This document shows positions 1 to 5,466 of a stretch of 8,609 nucleotides of DNA, piece after piece; within the stretch, counting starts at the first letter, position 1, and the number at the start of each line of letters is the position of its first letter. Source of the DNA: Actinomycetota bacterium (GTDB lineage Bacteria > Actinomycetota > Acidimicrobiia > Acidimicrobiales > JACCXE01); assembly GCA_013697265.1 (NCBI GenBank), contig JACCXE010000054.1, positions 1 to 8,609 on the forward strand, written 5' to 3'. The notes beneath the pieces were generated by a model, which saw nothing but the letters and a program-made list of their open reading frames with translations, was not told where the DNA came from and searched no databases. The position numbers were made by a program, and so were the translations under genes.

Positions 1-51
1 GGCCAGCCGACCGGCGCCCGTCCCGGCCGCCTGGTCCGCGCTTAAAACCAC

Positions 52-104
52 CCGAACTCGGTTCATTTCGGCGCTCTTTACACGCCCAACTGAACCCAAT
101 TCGG
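52..104 (-). terminator. inverted repeat downstream of thiE, possible terminator
   Basis: The arms at 52-65 and 91-104 are 14 bases each and pair at 12 of 14 positions around a 25-base loop. The repeat lies 10 bases past the thiE stop. Read on the minus strand, the second arm is followed four bases later by TTTT (44-47), which fits a weak intrinsic terminator. The left arm is itself a small dyad (GAAC-TCG-GTTC), so an operator is also possible. The rest of 1-113 holds nothing I recognise. Frame 1 on the plus strand ends in TAA at 43-45, which could be the tail of a converging gene, but 14 codons are too few to judge. Confidence 0.4.
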
Positions 105-113
105 AGGGCTTGG

Positions 114-779
114 TCAGTGGGCGGGCGGTGCCTTGGGGGAGGGGCGGCCGGTGTCGATCGCGCGGCGTAACGCGGTCGCGGCTCCGTAGGCGTCGGCCGC
201 TTCGGTTAACCAACGCACGGCGACGAAGCGGGTCGCGCCTGAGTCGAGCAGGTCGCCGATCGAGCGGGGGTTGACGCCGCCCGTCACGTAGAAGGGGATC
301 GACGATTCGTTGGCGGCGAAGCGCAGATAGCCGAGGCCGACGCCCGGCCGACCCGGCTTGGTTGGTGTTGGGTTGATCGGTCCGACCGAGATGTAGTCGA
401 CCGGCTCGCGTTCGGAACCGATGAAGTCGTCCTGGCTGTGGGTGGACAGGCCGATGATTGCGTTGGGGCCCATGATTCGACGCGCCGCCGCGGGCGGGCA
501 GTCGTCCTGTCCTACGTGCACACCGTCGGCGCCGAGTTCGACGGCGAGGTCGGGCCGATCGTTGAGAATGAACGGCACGCCGTGGGACCGGCAGACGTCG
601 CGCACGAGTGCGCCCCGCTTCAACACCGCCCGGGCATCGGCGTCCTTCTCGCGGTACTGCACGATGTCGACGCCGCCGCGGATGCAGGTGTCGACGAACT
701 GGGCCAAGTCGACGCGGTCGGGCGTGCACAGGTAGAACCGGCGACCGGCGAGCGGTCCGCTCAAAGGTTCTTTATCCAC
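114..779 (-). CDS. thiE: thiamine-phosphate synthase
   Basis: ThiE joins HMP-pyrophosphate to the thiazole phosphate to give thiamine phosphate in the cytoplasm. The 221-residue protein has the usual family length and TIM-barrel motifs in order: VQYREK (40-45), FILNDR (70-75), GADGVHVGQDD (83-93), GLSTHS (110-115), SVGPINPTPTK (131-141) and YVTGGV (164-169). These supply the Q/R/K residues that bind pyrophosphate, the N/D and D residues that bind Mg, and the phosphate-binding glycines. The start is GTG at 779, which overlaps the end of thiS by 8 bases and suggests coupled translation. It is the last gene of a thiS-containing operon. The C-terminal dozen residues are Pro/Ala-rich and probably unstructured. 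Identification is firm. Confidence 0.95.
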   Translation of the reverse strand: MDKEPLSGPLAGRRFYLCTPDRVDLAQFVDTCIRGGVDIVQYREKDADARAVLKRGALVRDVCRSHGVPFILNDRPDLAVELGADGVHVGQDDCPPAAARRIMGPNAIIGLSTHSQDDFIGSEREPVDYISVGPINPTPTKPGRPGVGLGYLRFAANESSIPFYVTGGVNPRSIGDLLDSGATRFVAVRWLTEAADAYGAATALRRAIDTGRPSPKAPPAH

Positions 780-978
780 CAGCCACCGCTTTCACGATCT
801 CCAGTGTGTCGCCATCTCGTAGCGATGTCGTGGGATGTTCGCTGCGGATTAGCGCCTCGCCATTGTGTTCGACCGCGACTGTGCGGTTGGACCAGCCGAG
901 TTGGTCCAACAGATCAGTGACGGCGGCGCCATCGGCCAGCGTCACCGACCTGCCATTGGCTGTGACGGTGACGCTCAG
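772..978 (-). CDS. thiS: sulfur carrier protein ThiS, apparent CTG start
   Basis: ThiS is the ubiquitin-like protein whose C-terminal Gly-Gly is adenylated and thiocarboxylated to carry sulfur to the thiazole synthase ThiG. The 68-residue reading starts SVTVTANGRSV, has the middle segment TVAVEHNGEALIR, continues DGDTLEIVKAVAGG and ends in the required GG. The frame has no ATG, GTG or TTG near the expected start. The only codon giving a full first strand is CTG at 976-978. That CTG overlaps the TGA stop of the upstream gene as CTGA, the geometry of the common ATGA overlap. The next GTG would remove the first beta strand. I saw no clear Shine-Dalgarno, so translation probably depends on ribosomes finishing the upstream gene. 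Function is firm and the start is inferred. Confidence 0.88.
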   Translation of the reverse strand: MSVTVTANGRSVTLADGAAVTDLLDQLGWSNRTVAVEHNGEALIRSEHPTTSLRDGDTLEIVKAVAGG

Positions 979-1568
979 GACTGCGCGGCCGCTGCGGCCT
1001 TGGCCGCCGCCTTTTTCTGCGCCTTGTAGGCCCGAACCTTGTTGAGGCTGGCGGCATCCACGATGTCGGCGACGGACAGATAGCTGTCGGGCGTGCCGTA
1101 GTCGCCGGCAACAGCCTCCCAGCCGTCGGGCCGCACGCCGAACTGCTTGGCCAGCAAGGCAACGAAAATCCGCGCCTTCATGTCTCCGAAGCCCGGTAAA
1201 GACTTGACGCGCTTGCACAACTCTGCGCCGTCTGTCGCCGTGGTCCAGATCGCGGCAGGGTCGGAGCGGTAGTCGCTCACGATGAGGTTGCACAGGTCGT
1301 GGACGCGTCGGGCCATCGCGGCGGGGTAGCGGTGCATCGCCGGACGGTCGCAGAACACCCCCACCAGCGCGGCCTCGTCCATCGCGGCGAGCTTTTCGAC
1401 GTCGAGGTCTGTGCCGAGACGCTGGGTCAGTGTGTAGGGACCGAGGAACGCCCACTCGAGCGGAACCTGCTGGTCGAGCACCATGCCGATGAGAAGCGCG
1501 AGCGGGTCGCGGGCGTTGAGCGCGTCGGCCTCGGGGTGTTGCGCGATGCACATTTTCGGTGCGGCCAT
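975..1568 (-). CDS. HhH-GPD family base-excision repair protein
   Basis: This 197-residue protein resembles the actinobacterial HhH-GPD type base-excision DNA repair family (TIGR03252 as I recall it). Members are related to DNA glycosylases, but their substrate is not established. Near the N terminus is DPLALLIGMVLDQQVPLEWAF (21-41), the family signature helix. The helix-hairpin-helix is SLPGFGDMKARIF (123-135). K131 lies where EndoIII-like enzymes carry the catalytic lysine, and D148, 17 residues on, fits the GPD aspartate. No iron-sulfur cysteine cluster follows. The C terminus is a Lys/Ala-rich tail (179-197). ATG at 1568 is used, and ATG at residue 6 is an alternative start. It is the first gene of the operon with thiS and thiE and shares a 4-base overlap with thiS. 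Its link to thiamine synthesis is unexplained. Confidence 0.85.
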   Translation of the reverse strand: MAAPKMCIAQHPEADALNARDPLALLIGMVLDQQVPLEWAFLGPYTLTQRLGTDLDVEKLAAMDEAALVGVFCDRPAMHRYPAAMARRVHDLCNLIVSDYRSDPAAIWTTATDGAELCKRVKSLPGFGDMKARIFVALLAKQFGVRPDGWEAVAGDYGTPDSYLSVADIVDAASLNKVRAYKAQKKAAAKAAAAAQS

Positions 1569-1574
1569 ATCCGA

Positions 1575-1580
1575 ACTTTA
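1575..1580 (-). promoter_or_regulatory. possible -10 box of a leaderless promoter for the HhH-GPD operon
   Basis: On the minus strand TAAAGT (1580 to 1575) fits the actinobacterial -10 pattern TANNNT and ends six bases before the ATG at 1568. Transcription would then begin at or next to the start codon, giving a leaderless message. This agrees with the lack of a Shine-Dalgarno there. No convincing -35 box is visible. Confidence 0.35.
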
Positions 1581-1643
1581 CGGCGTCGGTCCGAGCACTT
1601 CATGGCGTGTTCGGGGAACCGGCCGGTCCAGCGGCGGCGACTG

Positions 1644-1656
1644 CGAGACTGTCTCG
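1644..1656. promoter_or_regulatory. perfect 6-1-6 dyad in the HhH-GPD/DUF1232 divergent gap
   Basis: CGAGAC-T-GTCTCG is perfectly symmetric and ends one base before the GTG at 1658, the proposed DUF1232 start. It may be an operator for the divergent pair, or an RNA hairpin that covers the translation start. A 13-base dyad can arise by chance in high-GC DNA, so the role is open. Confidence 0.3.
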
Positions 1657-1657
1657 T

Positions 1658-2056
1658 GTGCTCCGCTTCGCACTATCGGCCGTTCTCGGTGTCCTGACAA
1701 CCTGGCTGCTTCTAATCGTTCTGCTCGCAGCCTCGCGTCCCCGAGGGCTCGATCTTGGGGAGGCGAAGCGGTTCGTGCCCGATCTGGCGCGCCTCCTCCG
1801 CAGCCTCTCGAAGGATCCATCGACGGCTCGCGGGGTGCGCTGGCGGCTCCTCCTGCTGCTGACGTACCTCGCCTCACCTATCGATCTGGTTCCTGATTTC
1901 ATACCGGTACTCGGCTACGCCGACGATGTCATCGTCGTCGCGATCGCGCTTCGGTCGGTCGTTCGACACACTGGACCTGACGTGCTGGACCGACACTGGA
2001 GCGGAAGCGCCGTCGGATTGGCGATTGTCAAGCGACTGGCAGGTGTCCGGACGTGA
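1658..2056 (+). CDS. DUF1232 (YkvA-type) small membrane protein
   Basis: The protein has one hydrophobic N-terminal segment (LSAVLGVLTTWLLLIVLLAA, about residues 6-25). The DUF1232 core follows, with RWRLLLLLTYLASPIDLVPD and then FIPVLGYADDVIVVAIALR; its hallmark is the run SPIDLVPDFIPVLGYADD. The family is widespread and its molecular role is not known; it is probably membrane-anchored. The frame is open from GTG at 1559, but that start would overlap the divergent HhH-GPD start codon. GTG at 1658 gives 132 residues, places the membrane segment right at the N terminus and matches usual family length. GTG at 1607 is the alternative. No good Shine-Dalgarno marks either start. It converges on the sigma-factor gene with a 31-base gap that contains only short 3-5 base-pair stems. 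Confidence 0.8.
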   Translation: MLRFALSAVLGVLTTWLLLIVLLAASRPRGLDLGEAKRFVPDLARLLRSLSKDPSTARGVRWRLLLLLTYLASPIDLVPDFIPVLGYADDVIVVAIALRSVVRHTGPDVLDRHWSGSAVGLAIVKRLAGVRT

Positions 2057-2087
2057 GCTGCTGGCCTACGGGCACTGACGCCAGGGG

Positions 2088-3236
2088 TCATAGCCGGCGC
2101 CGCACGTCGTTGAGTCGCGCCGCGGCGCGGATCTGGTGGTCGCGTTCTGCGAGGTTGGGTGCGTTGCGAGCTGCGTCGGCGTAGAGGCGGGCGGCGAGTT
2201 CGAGATCGCCATTCTTCTCGTGTAAATACGCGGCGACCGCGTCGCGTCGCGGGATGTGTTCGTCGACGTCAGCGAGTGCGGCCAGCCCCGCCCAGGCGCC
2301 AACTGCCTCGCCGACAGCGACGGCGCGGTTGAGTCGGACGATCGGGGTGTCGGTGAAGCGGAGTAGCTCGTCGTACCACTCGACGATCTGGACCCAGTCG
2401 GTCTCCTCGAAGCGCGACGCGTCGGCGTGGAGCGCGGCGATCGCTGCTTGCGCCTGGTACTCGCCGAGCTGATCGCGCGCGAGAACTGCTTGCGCGATCG
2501 TGACTCCTTCGGCGATGAGGCGGGTGTCCCACTGGCTGCGGTCCTGCGCGGCTAGCGGCACGATTGCTCCGTCGGGTCGAGTTCGGCTGGGGCGGCGCGC
2601 GTGGTGCAGCAACATCAGGGCGAGCAGTCCTTCGATCTCGGCGTGGTCCACCAATACCGCGAGTTGCCGGGTGAGTCGGATTGCCTCGGCTGCAAGATCG
2701 ACATCACCCGAATAGCCCTCGTTGAAGACGAGGTACAGCACCCGCATCACCGTGCGCACGTCTCCGGGACGATCGACACCGGCCCGGCTGACCGTGCGCT
2801 TGGCCCGGCTGATGCGCTGCGCCATCGTGCTCTCCGGCACGAGGTAGGCCCGCGCGATCTGGCGCGTGGTGAGGCCGCCGACGGCCCGGAGGGTCAAGGC
2901 GACCGCCGATGACGAGGTCAGGTCGGGGTGCGCGCACAGGAAGTAGAGGCGCAGGGTGTCATCCGCGCTCGGGGCCCCGCCCGACGGCGGTTCGGTGTCG
3001 AAACGGACCTCGCGGTCGCGGCGCGTGGCGTCAGACCGCGTCATGTCGAGGAAGACTCGCCAACCGACGGTGATGAGCCATCCCTTGGGATCGCAGGGTT
3101 CGTCGGTTTCCCACGCGGCCAGCGCTCGGATAAGCGCCTCTTGCACGGCGTCCTCGGCCGTCGCGAAATCTGCCCCGCGACGGACGAGGACGCTCAATAC
3201 CTGTGGGACGAGTTGGCGCAGCTCGACGTCGTTCAC
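2088..3236 (-). CDS. ECF42-type RNA polymerase sigma factor with C-terminal TPR-like extension
   Basis: This is an ECF sigma factor that directs RNA polymerase to a small promoter set. Sigma region 2 spans about 9-75, with FATAEDAVQEALIRALAAW (24-42) and DPKGWLITVGWR (49-60). Region 4 with its helix-turn-helix lies at about 93-150 (GLTTRQIARAYLVPESTMAQ, 121-140). A long extension follows from about 160 to 382, with MRVLYLVFNEGYSGD (164-178) and RLNRAVAVGEAVG (301-313). Both are typical of the DUF6596/ECF42 group, whose extension is needed for function and which has no classical anti-sigma partner. GTG at 3236 is chosen because it starts two bases after the stop of the DGPF gene, the usual ECF42 partner, and gives 382 residues; an open extension to 3290 would overlap that gene. 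It is probably cotranscribed with the DGPF gene and self-activated through the promoter at 3698-3724. Confidence 0.92.
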   Translation of the reverse strand: MNDVELRQLVPQVLSVLVRRGADFATAEDAVQEALIRALAAWETDEPCDPKGWLITVGWRVFLDMTRSDATRRDREVRFDTEPPSGGAPSADDTLRLYFLCAHPDLTSSSAVALTLRAVGGLTTRQIARAYLVPESTMAQRISRAKRTVSRAGVDRPGDVRTVMRVLYLVFNEGYSGDVDLAAEAIRLTRQLAVLVDHAEIEGLLALMLLHHARRPSRTRPDGAIVPLAAQDRSQWDTRLIAEGVTIAQAVLARDQLGEYQAQAAIAALHADASRFEETDWVQIVEWYDELLRFTDTPIVRLNRAVAVGEAVGAWAGLAALADVDEHIPRRDAVAAYLHEKNGDLELAARLYADAARNAPNLAERDHQIRAAARLNDVRRRL

Positions 3237-3238
3237 TG

Positions 3239-3646
3239 TCAGTGGGTGAAGTTGGGCGGAGCTGCCAAGAAGGGTCGGACCTCCAGCCATTCGTGGATGG
3301 GCGAGCCGCCGGCGCCGGGCGCGGCCGACAACTCGCCTGCGAGCTCGATCGCTCGCTCGTAGCTGTCGACGTCGATCACCATCCAGCCGGCGATCAAGTC
3401 TTTCGTCTCGGCGAACGGGCCGTCGGTCACCGGCGGGCGACCCTCGCCGTCGGAGCGGACCCAGACCCCGTCAGGCGCCAGCGCTTGTCCGTCTACGAAC
3501 TCACCGGTGCCCTCGAGCCGGCTTGCGAAGTCGTTCATGAACTGGATGTGCGCCTCGACCTCCTCGGGCGTCCACTGGTCCATCGGGACGTTGTTGACCG
3601 ATGCCGGCGCGCCTTGGTAGTGCTTGAGCAACAGGTACTTGGCCAT
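3239..3646 (-). CDS. DGPF/YCII-related protein
   Basis: The 135-residue protein begins MAKYLLLKHYQG and carries the diagnostic segment VTDGPFAETKDLIAGWMVI (73-91), with DGPF at 75-78. It is a ferredoxin-like alpha-beta domain of the YCII family. Members are cytoplasmic and standard targets and neighbours of ECF42 sigma factors, but their biochemical activity is unproven. The start at 3646 is set by a strong AAGGAG six bases upstream; the frame runs open to 3742 but that extension carries the promoter. The stop is two bases before the sigma GTG, so translation of the pair is probably coupled. Confidence 0.92.
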   Translation of the reverse strand: MAKYLLLKHYQGAPASVNNVPMDQWTPEEVEAHIQFMNDFASRLEGTGEFVDGQALAPDGVWVRSDGEGRPPVTDGPFAETKDLIAGWMVIDVDSYERAIELAGELSAAPGAGGSPIHEWLEVRPFLAAPPNFTH

Positions 3647-3652
3647 CGTGTT

Positions 3653-3658
3653 CTCCTT
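3653..3658 (-). promoter_or_regulatory. Shine-Dalgarno of the DGPF/YCII gene
   Basis: AAGGAG on the minus strand lies six bases before the ATG at 3646. It decides this start over the longer open frame that reaches 3742. Confidence 0.85.
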
Positions 3659-3697
3659 GTGTGTGACGGCGGCCTCGGTGGCCGCCTTCACCTCTAG

Positions 3698-3724
3698 GAC
3701 GGAGCTGGCTCCGTATTCTCGACA
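3698..3724 (-). promoter_or_regulatory. predicted ECF42-dependent promoter of the DGPF-sigma operon
   Basis: On the minus strand TGTCGA (3724 to 3719) is followed after exactly 17 bases by CGTC (3701 to 3698). From memory, ECF42 target promoters have TGTCGA at -35 and a CGTC/CGAC-like -10, so both boxes and the spacing fit. Transcription would start near 3690 and leave a leader of about 45 bases before the ATG at 3646. The site lies 28 bases past the PhyH stop, in the only gap of the minus-strand cluster long enough for a promoter. This implies positive autoregulation by the sigma factor encoded downstream. Confidence 0.7.
3699..3714. promoter_or_regulatory. perfect 16-base dyad inside the ECF promoter
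   Basis: ACGGAGC-TG-GCTCCGT is perfectly symmetric (7-2-7). It fills most of the spacer between the TGTCGA and CGTC boxes and overlaps the latter by three bases. A dimeric regulator bound here would contact the promoter between its two boxes. Alternatively it forms a 6-base-pair hairpin that stops read-through from the PhyH gene 38 bases upstream, although no T-run follows. Confidence 0.5.
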
Positions 3725-3751
3725 TCGCGGCGAGACGAGCAATCGTTGGAT

Positions 3752-4597
3752 TCAGTCGAGGCCGAGCCCGTCAGGAACGTCCTCGTAGTCCACGCTCCAC
3801 AGATGCGCGTTGCCGCCGCCGATCGTCGTGGATCGCCAACCCAGCAACTGTTGGACTCGCTGCGGTTGCGCGCGCACGGCGTCCCACGGCGCGGCGAGCG
3901 GCAGCGCCTCCTCCGGCGCCAGCCACCCGAGCACAAATGACAGGTGCATGCCCCACCGCCACGCGTCGGTCGTGTTCGCCCCGCCGCCGTGGATGACTCG
4001 TCCGGTGTAGATCATCCCGCTGCCCGCCGGCATGACCGCTTGTGTAATTTCGCTCGGTCGCGCTTGTCGGCTGTAGTCGTCCCACCGATGGCTGCCGGGC
4101 ACGACGTGGGTTGCGCCGTTCGCGGTTGTGAAGTCCTCCAGCGCAAACATGCAGCTGATGGTGACTTCGAATCCGTGCGGGCTGAGGACGCGGCTCCAGT
4201 TTTCGCCGTCGCGATGCAACGCTTGGGCCGGTTGGCCGGGCGCCAGGATCATCATCTGGCCAGTGTTCATCCAGTAGCTGCCGCAGTTCGGCAACAACAG
4301 ATTGTCGGCGACGGCGAGGAAGCCTTCGTGAGTCAGGACGTCGAAGAACGCGTCGCTGCGCGTCGCCAGGCGAGTAAAGCGCATCGTCTTGTCGCCCCAG
4401 AAGTTTCGGATCTGATCGTTGGCCGACGCCGACCCGAACTCGCGGCCCGATGCCGCTCGCTGCATGTCGGCGCGGAGTCGATCCAATAAGTCGGGCGACA
4501 GGAACTCGTGGACAACCACGCCGCCGTCGGCATCGAGCGCCGACAGCACGTCTTCAACTCCGTTTGCGAAGGTTGTCTCTCGCAGTGATGCGGCCAT
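3752..4597 (-). CDS. phytanoyl-CoA dioxygenase (PhyH) family protein
   Basis: The 281-residue protein belongs to the non-heme Fe(II)/2-oxoglutarate dioxygenases of the PhyH family, cytoplasmic enzymes that usually hydroxylate lipids or secondary metabolites. The iron triad is visible: H128 and D130 in ALHRDGENW and H203 in GRVIHGGGANTT. R214 in DAWRWGMHLSF is placed to bind 2-oxoglutarate, so the enzyme looks intact. Other family features are HEFLSPDLLDRLR (30-42) near the N terminus and GATHVVPGSHRWD (161-173). The start is ATG at 4597 with only a weak ribosome site. The gene begins 28 bases after the TIGR03086 stop, so the two are probably one operon. Length is normal for the family. The substrate cannot be inferred. 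Confidence 0.9.
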   Translation of the reverse strand: MAASLRETTFANGVEDVLSALDADGGVVVHEFLSPDLLDRLRADMQRAASGREFGSASANDQIRNFWGDKTMRFTRLATRSDAFFDVLTHEGFLAVADNLLLPNCGSYWMNTGQMMILAPGQPAQALHRDGENWSRVLSPHGFEVTISCMFALEDFTTANGATHVVPGSHRWDDYSRQARPSEITQAVMPAGSGMIYTGRVIHGGGANTTDAWRWGMHLSFVLGWLAPEEALPLAAPWDAVRAQPQRVQQLLGWRSTTIGGGNAHLWSVDYEDVPDGLGLD

Positions 4598-4625
4598 GCA
4601 CTCATCAAAGCACGTGGTCCGATCG

Positions 4626-5165
4626 TCAGATCTGGCGGCCCGTCAGTGCGGCGAGGCGTTCGATAGGCGTCGCCGTTGCGGGCGCCTCAACCTCGGCGCC
4701 AAATGTGACGCCGTCGCGTAGCGGCGGCACCGCCTCTGCTGCGAAGCCCTCGACGGCGGCAACGAGCGCGGCGGGCGGGTCGTAGGGCTGCTTGGTAGCA
4801 ATGGCCATGTCCCAACCGTGCACGAGGCCGTCGAGTACGACGAAGCGGGCGAAGGTCTCGCGCGGCACCTCGCCAAAGGGTGCGTTGACCGTGCCGGCGA
4901 GGGCGCCGGGTCGGTGCATCGATTCGAACAGGGCGGTGAGGGCCGGGCCGATCTCGCCGAGCACGTTGCTCATATCGGGCGTGCCCGGCTCGTCGCCGGC
5001 GAAGGCGGCCGCGAACTGTGTGGCGCCGCCGGTCATGTGCTCGAGCACACCCCGCACACTGAACTCGCTGCACGGCGTCTTGTTGTCGAGTTGATCGGTG
5101 GTAATCCCGCCGATCACGCCCGCCAGCACCGGGCCGAGTTCGTCGATTTGCGTCAGAACGTCCAT
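4626..5165 (-). CDS. TIGR03086 family DinB-like metal-binding protein
   Basis: The 179-residue protein fits the TIGR03086 family, relatives of mycothiol-dependent maleylpyruvate isomerase with the DinB four-helix fold. The signature NKTPCSEFSVRGVLEHMTGGATQF spans 28-51, where H43 is a likely metal ligand. A second cluster, VVLDGLVHGWDMAIAT (109-124), supplies D112 and H116. Helices in between are amphipathic, and there is no signal peptide or membrane segment. The reaction of this subfamily is not known; a thiol-dependent transfer or isomerisation is the family-based guess. ATG at 5165 is set by AAGGAG five bases upstream. The frame stays open to 5663 but runs antisense to the cupin gene there, which I take as an artefact. 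It heads the unit with PhyH and is divergent from the cupin operon. Confidence 0.85.
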   Translation of the reverse strand: MDVLTQIDELGPVLAGVIGGITTDQLDNKTPCSEFSVRGVLEHMTGGATQFAAAFAGDEPGTPDMSNVLGEIGPALTALFESMHRPGALAGTVNAPFGEVPRETFARFVVLDGLVHGWDMAIATKQPYDPPAALVAAVEGFAAEAVPPLRDGVTFGAEVEAPATATPIERLAALTGRQI

Positions 5166-5170
5166 GGGGT

Positions 5171-5176
5171 CTCCTT
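5171..5176 (-). promoter_or_regulatory. Shine-Dalgarno of the TIGR03086 gene
   Basis: AAGGAG on the minus strand lies five bases before the ATG at 5165. It fixes the start and argues against the much longer open frame upstream. Confidence 0.85.
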
Positions 5177-5301
5177 GAGGTTGCGTGGCGAGGTCGGCTG
5201 CTTCCCGGTCGCGGCCGAGCTCAACGAGCTTGGTAACGCGAGCGTCTCCTGATCTGTCAGGTTCGATCACCCCGACATCTTCGTCCTCCGTTCCCCTCTG
5301 T

Positions 5302-5398
5302 GCATCGGGCAGCGAGGCCAACGTCGCCGCCGCCTGATGGGTCATATGACCCACAAGCCGTGAGGCCGAGCGCGCAAGTTGCGTGGAGTGCCCGATGC
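5302..5398. repeat. 10-base inverted arms flanking the central palindrome
   Basis: GCATCGGGCA (5302-5311) and TGCCCGATGC (5389-5398) are perfect reverse complements 77 bases apart. They are almost concentric with the palindrome at 5338-5353. They may be paired binding sites that loop the divergent promoter region, or one large cruciform. The region 5166-5466 also holds a CGCAA-G-TTGCG dyad (5373-5383) and weaker 5-base dyads at 5218-5230 and 5248-5261. I see no open reading frame worth calling in it. Confidence 0.45.
5338..5353. promoter_or_regulatory. perfect 16-base palindrome, candidate operator
   Basis: TGGGTCATATGACCCA is a perfect palindrome in the 301-base gap between the divergent TIGR03086 and cupin genes. 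It lies 172 bases from the TIGR03086 start and 113 bases from the cupin start. Its length suits a dimeric helix-turn-helix regulator. The nearest encoded candidate is the LuxR-type protein at 5871-7496. I found no second full copy in this window; a partial GGGTCAT occurs at the sigma gene's 3' end. Confidence 0.6.
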
Positions 5399-5453
5399 GG
5401 ACGGATCCCCGGTCGGCAGACGATGTCGGCGCTGGGATCGTCCTGGCATCGAC

Positions 5454-5460
5454 AGGGGGA
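5454..5460 (+). promoter_or_regulatory. Shine-Dalgarno of the cupin gene
   Basis: The purine run AGGGGGA lies six bases before the ATG at 5467. It sets this start over the open extension back to 5383. Confidence 0.75.
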
Positions 5461-5466
5461 AACACA

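Noticed and set aside
979..1551. N-terminal extension of the thiS frame by 191 codons
   Set aside because: It overlaps the HhH-GPD gene on the same strand in another frame, is Arg-rich without a recognisable domain, and ThiS proteins are about 65-70 residues.
1569..1657. TPP riboswitch upstream of the thiamine genes
   Set aside because: The gap is short, no CTGAGA-type thi-box was found on the minus strand, and the likely promoter leaves no leader.
2057..2087. Terminator in the convergent gap between the DUF1232 and sigma genes
   Set aside because: Only a 5-base stem with a 14-base loop (2061-2084) and a 3-base stem on a TACG loop (2064-2073) can form, and no T-run follows on either strand.
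5449..5454. TGTCGA on the minus strand near the cupin start as a second ECF42 promoter
   Set aside because: No CGTC or CGAC lies 16-18 bases downstream; the nearest CGAC is after 20 bases. The site also overlaps the cupin Shine-Dalgarno region.
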